DNA of 64,000 nt from Mytilus californianus (taxonomy: Eukaryota; Mollusca; Bivalvia; Mytilida; Mytilidae). A program made the position numbers and the translations under genes. The DNA lies in NCBI RefSeq assembly GCF_021869535.1, contig NW_026262679.1, positions 79,667,143 to 79,731,142 on the forward strand, in the 5' to 3' direction. Of this stretch, positions 1 through 11,565 are shown piece after piece (positions within the stretch are counted from its first letter, which is position 1; each line of letters starts with the position of its first letter). The notes beneath the pieces are model-generated. The model saw only the letters and a program-made list of their open reading frames with translations, was not told the origin of the DNA and made no database searches.

Positions 1-519
1 CCGAAGTCTTATAAGCGCAATATTATGTTGTATATATTAAAACACCACATAGATAAATATTTTCTTAAATATTGTTCATAAAAAAAAGTCTGGTTTTTAA
101 TCATAAAAAAAAAACCCAAACAAAACATGTAAAATATAGGCAAAACTGTATTCAAGTGTAATATATAGCGAAGGGTAATTCTTTTGCTTTATGAATTTAT
201 GGAAAACTTTCTTTGTATATCATTTTGACTCCGGAGTTAAATTTCATTAATATTCATCAACTTGCAAATAAAGAGGAAAAAATCCTGGGGATTTGTCCCT
301 CATTCTTTTCCATAGAATTGCAGTACTTCTACGCATCGTTCTTGTCTTTCAATTTAACATAAAACTATTTAATATTTGTACTATATTCGAAGTCAACACC
401 AAAAATCTTCAATTCTGCACAAGTACATGTCATCCTATCATTGTTTTATTTTGACTTTACGTTCTGTTTTTTTAACTTAACATTTTACTGTTTCAAGTCA
501 AGACCAAACTTCTTCAAAT

Positions 520-1290
520 TTACATCGTGTAGTTTCAAGTCAACACATTGTATGATAAGCCTCTCGTGACGTCATAATGATATAACATCGTGCTATCTGA
601 GCTCAACAACACGTACTTTCAACTGTACGTCGTGTAGTTTTGACTGAGCATATTGTATGGCAAGCCTATCGTGACATTCTAATGATATAACAACGTGCTA
701 TCTTAGCTTAACATCACGTACTTTCAGCTGTACGTGGTGTGATTTTAAATGAGAAAATTGTGTAATAAGCCTATCGTGACATTATAATGATATAACATCG
801 TGCTGTCTTAGCTGAACATCACGTACTTTCAACTGTACGTCGTATAGTTTTAAATGAGCATATTGTATGGCAAGCCTATCGTGATATTATTATGATACAA
901 CAACGTGCCATCTTAACTCAACATCACGTACTTTCAACTGTACGTTGTGTAGTTTTAAATGAGCAAATTGTATAATAAGCCTATTGTGACATTATAATGA
1001 TATAACATCGTGCTATCGTAGCTTAACATTACAAAATTTCAACTGTACGTCCTGTAGTTTCAAGTGAGCATCTTAGCTTAACACGTTGCATCGTGTTGGT
1101 TTAAGTCAACAAATTGTATGGTAAGCCTTTCGTTTCAATATAGTGGTGTAGCATCGTGTTATCTTAACTTAACATCATGTACTTTCAACTGTGCATCATG
1201 GTGTTTTAAATCAACAGATTGCATGATAGACCAATCGTAATATCACAATGATATAACATCGTACTATCTCAGCTCAACATTAATTAATAA
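520..1290. repeat. 105-bp tandem satellite
   Basis: The phrase GATATAACATCGTGCTATCT or a close variant starts at 579, 684, 789, 894 and 999, exactly 105 bp apart, and again near 1145 and 1250. Each unit also carries CGTACTTTCAACTGTACGT and a TGGCAAGCCTATCGTGA-like segment. Between 999 and 1145 there is an extra ~40-bp partial unit. Looser relatives of the motif run on to about 1620. No coding potential is seen. The region before it (1-480) shows nothing beyond AT-rich sequence. Confidence 0.85.
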
Positions 1291-1620
1291 CAAGTCGGCA
1301 CCATACATTTTAGCTATTCATTTTATTTGTTATCATAGCTGTCGATGTAGATGACTGAGCAGTATCCATCTGCACGCTAACATCATGCAACGTCAACTTC
1401 ACATCATGTACTTTAAACCCAACGTTACGTGTGTTTGGCATATCATCACAACATCGTGACTTATCATTATACTATCACGACTAAAGCACTTGTCATTGCA
1501 AGTCAACATTGCGCAGATTCAACTTAGCATATTGTAATTTAGAGTTAGCATTTTGATGACTCGATTCAACATCACGCTGTCTCAACTTTACATTTTAAGC
1601 TTCAGCATAACGTTTTGTAA

Positions 1621-3346
1621 ATCTCTAATATATGACAGCTGAGGCTTTCCATAGTAAATGATGCTTTGCAATCTCTTAATCATTGAAAATTGTAGAATGT
1701 TATCAGATACTCTTAATGCAAAGAGTCATGGTGTGATATCAAAATGCCTTTGCAGATCGTAATTCTCCAATAAATAATTGTAACGCCTTTTAAAAGGAAT
1801 GATAATTTATAGTTAAGGGAAAAAAAATGAATTTGTCCCTTAATGAAAATATAAGTGTGATGCTTTAAATTACTGTAAATAAAAAGAAAAAGAAAAAGGT
1901 ATAAGCTTGTTTGATAATAACTTATATATCGTTGAATGATCTTTGTTCGTTAGTTAATACTGAAAAATGTATTAACACATTTATTTCTCGTGTTGCTTCT
2001 TTTTTTCTTTAAAACACCCCAACTAATTCTAGAACAGTACGGTTTGCAGTTTATACTAATCATGTGTATAGAAATATTATAAATCCAAGGTTTTATAAGT
2101 AAATCAACATGCAGGAGGCCGGTTACTTTAATAACTTATCAAATATAATTGTTCTACATGTACTACACAGCAAATCTTCATACGAAATGAAAAGGTGTAC
2201 AGCTTTTGGAAATTCAATGACGGAAGAATGGTAAACACATATGCATATGTCCTTACATGACAATAAAGAACGGTTGATTTTATTTTGGTGCTAATCCTTC
2301 TCTTGGGTTGTTTGGTCTTGTGTATGGGACAGCATACTTCTATTAGTTTTTTTTCTGTTTTGAAAGAAAATATAAAAACATACAAACATACAAACCAATT
2401 TGTTCATGTTGAATACAGAACCCCGGCCGAGTTAAACAAAAGAATTTAATATTGCGATGTGTGCTGTGTCTCCGCTAACCGCGCGACATAAAGGCGTAAT
2501 AGAAAAGACTGGTTACTCGGATTCGGATTAATATGTCAGGGTAAGTTGACATGACTTCCTGTCTATGATTACCTTAAAACTAAAACGGTAAAACCCCGGC
2601 AAATAGTGTCGGTCTAGTACAAAGCATGGATAACATTCATGTCACATTAATATGTTCTCGTCCTAAGAATGCATTTGATTCGCCACTGAATGTTGAACAG
2701 CCATACGTCAACATCATTTTTGTCGAGCCTGCGACATTTTTGTCGCGAAAGCTAGACATGGCGATCCTAGTTAAAGTGTTATAGACATCAATAACTTTGT
2801 CAAACCTTCATGGAATTTTATGAAATTTGGACATACTCGATTAACGGTTTCGGGTCAATAGTAATATAATACACTGAGACAGTAAAAATACACAGCTGAC
2901 CCAGAATCATTTTGATATCTATAGAGAAAAACTCTAAAGGTGGCACGGCCAGAATTTGGGTTGTTCTTTTGTGCCCACTTAAGTCAATGTATCTGACCAC
3001 TGTGATTGAACAAGATTTGAGCTCTTGATAAAGGTAAATCTATTGAAGCGCTTTGGACGCTACACATTTAAAACGTGTTATTTTTTAAATATTCATATTT
3101 TTTTTTCATTTACATGAGATAAAAACTATTTTAAATAATCAATCCGATTGCAAGAAGCTTGAAAACGAATATCTGTAATCAAGCTACACGTAATCCTCAT
3201 GAAAGAATCCTATATAGCGGTACTGCACAAAATAGAATTGAAACATGACGTTAAATCACAAACAATGACCTTAAACGTCACAACTGCGCCTTGGAAACCC
3301 TAGTACGAGATCCGCTTGACAGTCACACTATAAACCAAAAGGAAAA
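1621..3346. other. Gene-free stretch
   Basis: AT-rich sequence with only short, compositionally unremarkable open frames. A short phrase around 2725-2770 (TGCGACATTTTTGTCGCG) resembles a bivalve interspersed repeat, but too little is preserved to define an element. The last few hundred bases should hold the promoter and 5' UTR of the gene that starts at 3347; no clear TATA box was identified. Confidence 0.5.
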
Positions 3347-4750
3347 ATGGGAGCTACATTTGCAAAATTGGATTGCTCTGGGTGCTTCCGTAAAAATAAG
3401 ATAGGGGTGGTAACAAATTCTCAGCACAGCATAACACACAGATTTGAAACACGTCCATCATCTGAAATTATACAAGAGTTACAAAGAATTGGGATTGTGT
3501 CCGAACGTTCTGGCGGAGTTAGATTTTTTGTAGAGACATTACCAGAAAGTGACAAGCTAAATGAAAAGCCAAGGCGACTTCCTGCCCTTCCTGGTTCTAC
3601 TGGTTTAACAAGAGGAAGACCCACTGGAAAATCAAGAGCTACCACTTCAAAAGGTATATTTCAGATTAAAATTTTGTTAGAATGTGGGAAGGCAAGATCA
3701 TTGCAAGTAAGTGAATTTGGAAATTAACTGGAAAGTTGAATTTGGAAATTAACTGGAAGGTTAAATTTGATGAATTTTGTGGCACACTGTGTATTGAACC
3801 CCGGGATCTTCACTACGCATCATATAGTTATATGATCACGAAGGCACTAATTTGAAATACAGGTCGAAAATAGTTATTAAAATCTTCTGTATTTTCTATT
3901 CTTATATGCATCTGGTTTCTTTATAGTGAAACACGAAAATGTTGTACTTTTCTAGAAAACGAATTTTGAACAATATTATTATTTTTTTTCTATTTTAGAG
4001 AACGATATATATACTAAAGAAGATAAGGGATTAATGGTCGAAATTCGACGTATTGGCGCGCTTGCAGATAAAGGTAATTATAAAAGTTTCGCATAATCAA
4101 TTTAAACGTATGTTGTATGCGGATTTTTAGGAGCCAAAGATATTCAAAAACAGATGAAACATACAAACTAATTGCAAAAATAACCCAAAACAATAAAACA
4201 AACAAACACAAACACAAAAAACAAAAGCGTGAAAAACAATCAACAGCAACTCATGCAATCAAACGACTAGGGATTTTTTTTATATTGTGGACAGAATTAT
4301 CGGCCAAAAGTTGCAAACACGATTTTTGGAATATATTTTTTTTTATCACCAGTGTCATCTGATATGGAAAGCTGATTCATGCGTATGGTTGCCACGCATG
4401 TAGCGAAGAATTACACGGATTATGTCATCTATGTATTTTGACCGGCTATTCTATTGAAATAAAAAAAAAATAGTAAATATCTGCATAAGCAATCATAACA
4501 AGATAAACATGTATTGTTGTATTTAGGAAAAATGGCAAAGGAGTCAGCAAAAAGAAGACAAGAAGTAATAGCTAGAAAAGAGGCAAGACTAAAAGAAAAA
4601 ATAAGAAAAATAGAAAATAAACTGAAGAGAGAAAATCAAGCAGCAGAGAAAAATATCCCCAAGTCTAAAAACGAAAAAAGAATAGAACCGGAAAGAAAAA
4701 CCAGACCAAACAAACCAGCCGTTTCCGTTTTACCCTCTGTATCGGTATAA
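3347..4750 (+). CDS. STMND1-like: STMND1-like stathmin-domain protein, three exons
   Basis: Coding exons are 3347-3653, 3999-4073 and 4527-4750 (307+75+224 nt, 201 aa plus TAA). Both introns have GT/AG borders and split codons in phase 1, and the frame stays open across the joins. The N-terminus begins MGATFAK with Cys10 and Cys13 following, a plausible N-myristoylation plus palmitoylation anchor. Residues ~35-80 (SSEIIQELQRIGIV, then a Pro/Arg-rich stretch) resemble the same region of stathmin domain-containing protein 1. The third exon encodes a Lys/Arg/Glu-rich helix (KMAKESAKRRQEVIARKEAR) like the tubulin-binding helix of the stathmin family, then a basic tail. The family binds tubulin and is membrane-tethered in neuronal members. 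The exon joins are firm; the family call is moderate because the helix is low in complexity. An AATAAA lies ~75 bp past the stop. Confidence 0.6.
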
Positions 4751-5586
4751 ACTCACTTTATGATATCAAATAGTTTAATTTTTAACGAAAAAATATTTAA
4801 TATTGTATTTCTTTAATTTTTAGCGAATAAACACATTTTTACTTACGTACTTTAATATTTTATTTCCTTTTTTTGGAAATGGCTTCTGTGTGGTTTACTA
4901 TCATTATGATATTTTTTAACTGGGTATCCGATGGTTTTTGCCAACGTGCTATGTGTGTGGCGATCAACGTGCTGTGTGTGTGGTGATGTTTAGTTGTCGG
5001 TGTTTATTTACTTATAGTCCTACATAAGCAATAATAATTAAATAACAGTTTATAGTCCTACATAAGCAATACTAATTAAATAACAGTCATGACATGTCAC
5101 CCTTTCACTAGTATATATACGGCAAAGTACATATTGTGTTGTAAGACAAAAAAAAAAAAAAACCCGCACAATTCGTTTGGATCCCAAAAAATGTACCACA
5201 GTCACGATAGTCAGGATACATTACAAGATTTCAATATCTATTGTGAGGACAGACGAATGAACAAACTAAAACAATACATGACATCAGGTTTTATTATGCA
5301 GCATGAGAGAGGGGGGAAAGAGAGACTAATATATACAGTGTACAAACTCATTATCATTGTATTACGCAATTAAATGGCCTTACTGGCTTAGTATGCAAAA
5401 TAGATGTCTTTCACAGAAAATCCCCCAAAACCAGAACAGGTATTTCCTGGTGAGAAATTAAAAGGTATTTCATGGATGTAAAAGCATCTTCACTATTATG
5501 AATAAATGTTCGACTTTTTAAGTTATATGAAGGAGGTTCAATGATCGTTGCAATACTGAGCAACAGTGTACAAAACATATCTCATC
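4751..5586. other. Intergenic, with a 38-bp direct repeat
   Basis: Downstream flank of the STMND1-like gene. At 5013-5087 a ~38-bp unit, TATAGTCCTACATAAGCAAT followed by an AT-rich tail ending ATAACAGT, occurs twice back to back. No gene was found; the open frame at 5089-5373 contains a poly-A run and has no recognisable domain. Confidence 0.5.
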
Positions 5587-5823
5587 AGGCCAAAAAAAAA
5601 TAATACATGTGTTTCCGCTAACGTCCAAACAAAAAATAGGGTAGGTACGTAGGCAATTTATTTAATTTTATTTTGCAAGCATTTTTTAGTTGGTTACTAC
5701 TAGGGAATCATTCTGACTTTAACAGTGCTTGTTCCAAAATGGCATAAATGTGTTAGGGTAGGCACTAAAAATTGGGGTAGGTAGGGTTAGCGGAAACACA
5801 TGTATTATTTTTTTTGGCCTCAT
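5587..5823. mobile_element. MITE-like element with ~36-bp terminal inverted repeats
   Basis: GGCCAAAAAAAAATAATACA leading into TGTGTTTCCGCTAAC (5588-5622) returns inverted as GTTAGCGGAAACACATGTAT leading into TATTTTTTTTGGCC (5786-5820). The two arms are nearly perfect inverted copies flanking ~165 bp with no coding capacity. The internal ends also share the phrase GGGTAGGTA. This structure is typical of a non-autonomous DNA transposon. No clear target-site duplication was found. Confidence 0.7.
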
Positions 5824-6113
5824 TGAAATGAAGTGTTTGGTATATACGAACAAAAAAAAAAACATATTCGTTTTACAAAAATATTCGTGATAATTGTAAT
5901 CACTAACAAAAACATTTCGATTCATTTCAGTCACATACTACTTTTAAGCAACAAAAATAGCACTATATAAATGTAACAGCTAACTACATAAAATATTAAA
6001 TCCAGTTCTCGTAACTTTTTGTCAATATCAAATCCCACTATGGATATTAGTAAAGTTAATATAATAAGTTTATGAATGTCTTAACTCAAATCTTGGCATT
6101 TTCATGTCCTCTT

Positions 6114-7142
6114 TCAATTAATTTGATAAATGGCATCAAACTGTAATGCATATTCAGCAAAGCGTTTGGCAGTTGGACGACGTCTCGGCTCACGGTCCCA
6201 ACATTTATTCAATAGACTAAGTACGTTACTATGCAGAGAGACGTCGGGAGGTATTTCTGGAGTAAGGCCCAACTCGCCGACTTGTTTTCTCAGCTGTGGG
6301 TAATTTAACTTGTAAAACGGCTCTTCTTCACAACAAACTTCGAAAACAATTAAGGAGTATGAATACATATCAGACATCATTAAGTCCCGAAGGTGAAGAT
6401 ATTCACCTCTCAAATTCTCTGGGGATGAGTATCGAGGGGTTCCGATGTTGCGTACGTAATCCCCACCTGCAGACGTTGACGTTTCGGTTTCGTTCTTCAT
6501 CATACTAAGTCCAAAGTCTGTTATCTTAGCAACAAGTGTTTCACCAGCAACATAATCAAGTAAAACATTCTGAGATTTCATATCGCAATGGGCAATATTT
6601 TCATCATGCAAGTATTCTAGACCAAGGGCAGTGTGCTGAATTATTTCAATCTTCTCTCTCTCTGAAAACTCCACGTCATCTTTGATATGCAGTGCATCGA
6701 ACAGACTCATCTGCATATATTCCATCACAATGCACAAATTTGGAGTGACGACTGAAGCACCGATGAACTTTACAATATTGGGATGCTCTAATTCACAGAG
6801 AAGGAAAATTTCATCTGTAAATTCCTTCAACCTACGCCTTGACACTCTCTGAACACGAAGTTTTTTGGCAGCAACAACGGTTCCTTTCCACTTAGCAAAA
6901 TGAACGTCACCAAATCCACCGGATCCGATTTTCTGCATAATTTCAATGTCGCTAAAATCAATTTTAGTTCCCCTGTAGTTCTGCAGCACCCGATCGGAAG
7001 TGTGCGGTTCACGTGTCGTACTAGTTTCTTTTTGCCATCTCATCACCTCCTCCATTCTATGTATAAGACTGAGGGCCACATCACAAGCTTCATATTGCTG
7101 TTCTTCGTCTATCCCCATTCTTGAGAAATCGATTTCTCTTAC
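6114..7142 (-). CDS. Exon 2: protein kinase domain
   Basis: In the joined protein the kinase covers about residues 350-625. Visible elements, in order: glycine loop GSGGFGDV (~361-368), ATP-binding lysine in VAAKK (K381), helix-C glutamate in DEIFLL (E399), catalytic loop HCDMKSQN (D475, N480), DFG (D497), activation/P+1 segment GTPRYSSPE, and the C-lobe arginine in RRRPTAKRF. The HCD in place of HRD means the arginine that normally contacts a phosphorylated activation loop is missing, which hints at regulation without loop phosphorylation. EYMQMSLFDALH and KCWDREPRRRPT are TKL-like. A short helical linker precedes the domain. Coding frames on the opposite strand are shadows. Confidence 0.85.
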   Translation of the reverse strand, partial: VREIDFSRMGIDEEQQYEACDVALSLIHRMEEVMRWQKETSTTREPHTSDRVLQNYRGTKIDFSDIEIMQKIGSGGFGDVHFAKWKGTVVAAKKLRVQRVSRRRLKEFTDEIFLLCELEHPNIVKFIGASVVTPNLCIVMEYMQMSLFDALHIKDDVEFSEREKIEIIQHTALGLEYLHDENIAHCDMKSQNVLLDYVAGETLVAKITDFGLSMMKNETETSTSAGGDYVRNIGTPRYSSPENLRGEYLHLRDLMMSDMYSYSLIVFEVCCEEEPFYKLNYPQLRKQVGELGLTPEIPPDVSLHSNVLSLLNKCWDREPRRRPTAKRFAEYALQFDAIYQIN

Positions 7143-8964
7143 CTGCAAAATAAAATTCCAAATATAATTCAATCGTTATATTCCTTTACAGTACACTAGT
7201 GTGAAAATCCTCTCATACAATGTTTACAATCATAGAAAAAAACGTAAAATAAGTGGTGGAAGGTACCAAGGGACACTCGAAAGTCGTAAGAACCCGACAA
7301 CGCATTGGCAAAAAAACGAAGGAAGACAAAAAGACAAATACATACAAAAATGTATATGATAATACCAAGGGGACACTCAAAACGCACAAGTCGCGAGAAA
7401 CTGACAACGCCTGGCAAAAAACGAAAGACGACAAAAAGACAAATACATACAAAATTATATAACAGTATCTCATTCTGAAAAGTGCAAACATCAGTACACA
7501 ACAACGATACAGTAAATGGTACTTACTGCCTACTAAGTTAATGTGAATAGGAAGCTATGTACCATGTTACGGAGGAAGCTGGAAACACTATAATATCAAA
7601 TTGGTAGTTTTTATCTGATTTCACGTAAGGATTTGTTAACACAATTAAAACAAGATTTTTTTTTATTTCACCGTGTCCAGAACTGTCGACTATAGCTGAT
7701 ATACATTTTATTTAAAACTCTTGATTACACTAATGCTGCGTTCACATGTAATTCGAATTCGATTCGCATTAACTAATTCGAATTAGTTTAATTCGCATTC
7801 GAAACGTTTTACGTCCAAACGCAAATTCTAATTCGAATTGCACTGCGAGGCAAATTCGCTTTACTGTCCGAACGACGTTAACTTTTAATTCGTACTAACA
7901 AAAACGCATTTCTAATTTCGAATTAAAAAAGAAGAGTGCGTGAACGCGATTAGCGAATTCGATTCGCATTCGATTCGAATTCAATTCGAATTAAATGTAC
8001 GTGTGAACGAGGCATGAATGTCGTGATCCCTTCACAAAATTCAAACAAGCGCAGACGATATTTCCAAAACGAAATTACAACAAATCCATAATTTACTTAC
8101 TGGATCCCTCATATAATTTCTGTATATATCCGAAGCTCCAGAAGTAATCGTACTCTTTCTGGAAATAGGCATAGATCCCAGAGGCTTTCCAACTCTCCCT
8201 TTTGACCTGTTGAGAGCGTTATCAACGTACTTCTTTGTTGCTGGAGATGCTTGTGAAGTTGAGTTTCTTGAATGTACAGCAGCACCGTGCGGTAAACCAA
8301 CTCGCCCGAGGCGACGATTGAAAGGATTATCTTTATAGACTTTGGCGGCCGATGATGGTGACGGAGATACATGGAACGAGGCCCCAATACCACTATCGTT
8401 GAATACGTTTTCGCGGTAACTCATAGGACTTTTTCCCGATACCACAGCAGTACCATGTTCCAATCCAACTCGTCCTATGCTTCTGTTGTATGAGTTATCG
8501 ACATATGACTTGGTTCCACTGATAGATGCTTGACTCGAATTATTACTTGAGCCACTTCTTGAAACAACCATGCTACCATGTGGCATTCCTACTCGACCTA
8601 AACTACGGTTAGACGCGTTATCTACATATGTTTTGGAACTAGTATCACCTGAACTATAATTTCCACTCCCACTGGAACGAGATACTGGCATGCTACCATG
8701 TGGCATTCCGACCCGACCTAAACTTCGATTGGAAGAGTTGTCTACATATGTCTTTGTATTTCCTCCTCCATAACTGCTACCGCTACTGTAACTGCTACCA
8801 CCGCCACTGTAACTACTGCCGCCGCCACCATAACTACCACCACCGCCGCCACTGTAACTACTGCCACCACCGCCACCTGAACGGGATACAGGCATGCTGC
8901 CGTGGGCCATCCCGACTCTACCCAAACTTCTATTCATTGAATTATTCACGTACGTTCTCGGCAT
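6114..8964 (-). CDS. NRSLGRVG-repeat protein fused to TKL-like kinase, two exons
   Basis: Exon 1 is 8964-8101 (288 codons) and exon 2 is 7142-6114 (342 codons plus TGA), about 630 aa. The donor reads GATCCA/GTAAGT and the acceptor TATTTTGCAG, both in phase 0, so the reading frame is continuous. The start at 8964 has an A-rich upstream context (AAAAAGATGCCG). The N-terminal half is six copies of a ~26-residue repeat with a Gly/Ser/Tyr-rich linker; the C-terminal half is a protein kinase with a complete set of catalytic residues. A TKL-type Ser/Thr or dual-specificity signalling kinase is inferred; substrate and partners are unknown. I do not recognise an orthologue in model organisms. The intron (7143-8100) carries a MITE. 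Additional 5' noncoding exons cannot be excluded. Confidence 0.8.
7250..7462 (-). repeat. Two fragments of an interspersed bivalve repeat
   Basis: ACCAAGGGACACTCGAAAGT and ACCAAGGGGACACTCAAAAC begin two related blocks, each followed by GACAACGC, GGCAAAAAACGAA and ACAAAAAGACAAATACATAC. They match, in reverse orientation, the repeat tails near 19500, 26440 and 32520 (TTTTGGC, TTGTCAGTTTG, TGAGTTTGAATGTCCCTTTG). The short frames here are repeat sequence inside the kinase-gene intron, not exons. Confidence 0.6.
7731..8014. mobile_element. MITE in kinase-gene intron
   Basis: The left end ATGCTGCGTTCACATGTAAT and the right end, read on the minus strand, ATGCCTCGTTCACACGTACA, are imperfect terminal inverted repeats. 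The inside is made almost wholly of alternating AATTCGAATT and GATTCGCATT palindromes. The element is about 280 bp, has no coding capacity and sits in the single intron of the repeat-kinase gene. Confidence 0.65.
8101..8964 (-). CDS. Exon 1: six NRSLGRVG repeats and Gly/Ser/Tyr linker
   Basis: Six units of about 26 residues follow the pattern Y-V-D-N-x-x-N-R-S-L-G-R-V-G-x-P-H-G-S-M-P-V-S-R-S. The invariant core is N-R-x-x-G-R-V-G. A seventh, decayed start (IYRNYMRD) lies at the exon end. Repeats 1 and 2 are separated by a low-complexity tract of GGGGGSSYSGGGG type; later linkers are Ser-rich. No signal peptide or membrane segment is seen. The repeat has no function I can name. Its SRS and SRK endings are basic and phosphorylatable, so a scaffold or substrate-docking region for the attached kinase is possible. 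Confidence 0.8.
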
Positions 8965-11010
8965 CTTTTTTATTCCAATCTGAAACTGAAGGAAAATTTT
9001 AATTATTTTATTAATAATGTATAAATCTGTAACGTACAGTCTGTCTGGAAGAGTGATTTCCTTTTCCTAAACAAATTTCACGAACAAGATTTGTTTTCGC
9101 TGGTGAATAGCCGTATGGTTTTTATAGGCATACTTGCTGAAGAGCGGGACGAACTTATATGCTATCTTGAAATCTATTTGAAAACGTTTTGATCATCAAT
9201 GTTTACACAGCTTCTCCAATACCTGACTTACAAGGGTATGCCCTTATTTCTAATTTTAGTATTATAATGTGGAGATTTCAAACAGGTTCTTATTTTCGAG
9301 AGATGTGCACGTGATAACCGTTCTCTTTCATTCACATGCACGTGTTGATAAGCCCTTTAGATATTAAATAAAGTTAGTGAAAATTAAGTAGATTCAAGGA
9401 TATTCAAATTTAGTTGGTAAAAAGTCAATAAAAACAAGTCAGTTTCTTAACACAAGACATATAATCAATGAAGCGTAAAAGTCATGTAATAATTGTATTT
9501 TTAAGTTTTGTCATAGGTCATCATGGTTGGTTGACTTGCAGAAAATAAACACTCCTAAAACGTAGTCAAAACCAATGCCAGTACTTTTATTTTCGTTTCT
9601 CAGAATTCTGAATTTCTGAAATCGAAAATAATGACAAGCCAACTCAAATGTTTCTTATAAAACATAAAATGATGTTTAAACACAGCTTTATTAATTTTTA
9701 AATACAAGTAATATTGATTGTTAAACTATATACATATTGTCTGATGTTCTCAATCCAATCAAATTATCTTAACTAGGTTAATCTGTTGATTTTCCGGAAA
9801 CTACCATTATAAATAGTTTTACATGTAATATGACAGAATGGCTTCTTTCTTCCTCAGTTTCTTCCTATGTTTATACCAATTGTTTCAATATATTATAGGT
9901 CCTAGTTGACTTTTTACTAATCATAGCAATTATATATGACATTAAATTTTAAATGAATTTTATATGAAACGACAGAAGATATATCTGCATGAACGACTTT
10001 CTTCTTTTGGTATACAATATTCGATCCATCGACATCCGATGATCACATAATTATTGTATTGTCAGCATACGTGGCCTATTTACAAAATTTTACCCCAATT
10101 TAAACACAATGTAATTATTTAGTGCAATGAAAATAACAAATTTGTGATTATATACAATATAAGACTTCACGTATTTTGAGGAAGTGTTTCAAGGTACTAC
10201 TCGAGGATATGCATACGGGGAAACATAATTTGAACTGAATACTGTTGTAATTTATACGTCTTTATAATGTCAGGGAAGAATGACATTTTAGTAGGACCTG
10301 CTCAGGGTTTTAATCTTTGCAGAAATACTGACTTACCTCTTAAAGAAATTAAACTATCCAATATCTAAATAAATCAATTGATGGCTTGATGCTTAGACAT
10401 AATTTTCCCGCTAAATGGAACTTCTCTAGGTTTTTCAGTTACGTTCTAAAAATAAATATTCAATAACAAAGTGCCACTACCTATGCGTATTACACAAACC
10501 ACAAACACGTATATATGGTACATTTGACAACTTGTATATATTATCGGTGTAGTTTCAGGTAACCAGACAGATAATCTACTCGAGAGGTTCCAGTGAACTT
10601 AAATCGAGGACAATCATTCGATAATTCTGAATATGGGAGGAGTTTTTTTTTTGTCCGATGGAATATTGGCAGTTTACATTATGCGAGGCTCTCTTAATTT
10701 TTAATCGCGCGAAAATTTATATTTTGTACAGAACTATTCCCAGCAACCTCTCAAAATCCTCTTACAAGATTTATATGTAATAGGAGGGCAAGATCTTTTC
10801 TGTTAAGGTGTTTAGGCATTTTAAAACTTTTGTGAACTGTTGTATTGAAAATATTTGTTCTGTTAATAATTGTTATTGACTTATTAGCTGTTATCTGTTT
10901 TCTTAAAATTGACATTGTTGTTAACTGTTATTATGAAAAAAATTACCCCTTTTTATATTATTTTTGAATTCAGTTTTCTGTTTTCTAATTTAAGATAATT
11001 TAAATTAACT
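8965..11010. other. Gene-free stretch upstream of the repeat-kinase gene
   Basis: About 2 kb of AT-rich DNA that should contain the promoter of the minus-strand kinase gene. There are no frames with recognisable domains and no obvious tandem or inverted repeats. Confidence 0.4.
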
Positions 11011-11019
11011 GTTATCTGT

Positions 11020-11415
11020 TTTGAGCAAAATCAATAATTGTATACCTAATGGTGGACCCCCTCTTGCAAAAAGACAAATTTTGGTCTTGAAAGATATCTT
11101 GTTTTATTGCGATCCCCTAAGCGGGGGAGAAATTTCTCTCGATTGCGTATTTCGTCACATGAACTTAGAATTAAACAATGTAGATATCATGGTAATTCTC
11201 AACAAAACAGAGTATGTCTCAAGTGCACCTCAAATGAAATTGATAATGAAAAAAAAAATTCATGCACATCATCTATAACTATGAGAAACTGCATGTACTC
11301 CATGATTAACTCACTCTGTTCTTACTTTAACCAAAAACTAATCTGGCTACCTAATGTAGAGAATGTTGATATGTTAATATCTGTTTGTGATCTGATTGAT
11401 GAAGGCAAAATATAG
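11020..11415 (+). pseudogene. Fragment of non-LTR retrotransposon C-terminus
   Basis: One frame (about 11107-11280) encodes LRISSHELRIKQCRY followed by NRVCLKCTSNEIDNE. This is the R-x-S-x-H-x-L plus C-x-x-C zinc-knuckle tail typical of the region after the reverse transcriptase in animal LINEs. The LINE at 30050-30240 has the equivalent tail (NRMCLKCN). The frame is lost on both sides and overlapping frames share the sequence, so this is a small relic. Confidence 0.5.
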
Positions 11416-11565
11416 ATCTAGCTTCTCTGCATCAGGCATCCTCGAGGATGCCATGGTGGTTACTTAGACTCACCCATAAATAATAATGTTCCTTGTATTT
11501 ATTTTATCGTTGACAATCAGAATTATTTCCATATACGCCATAGCTGTCTTATATGTCTTTTTTAT

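Noticed and set aside
7196-7504. Cys/Phe/Val-rich minus-strand frames in the kinase intron
   Set aside because: They are repeats of an interspersed element; the exon 8101 to exon 7142 junction joins in phase without them.
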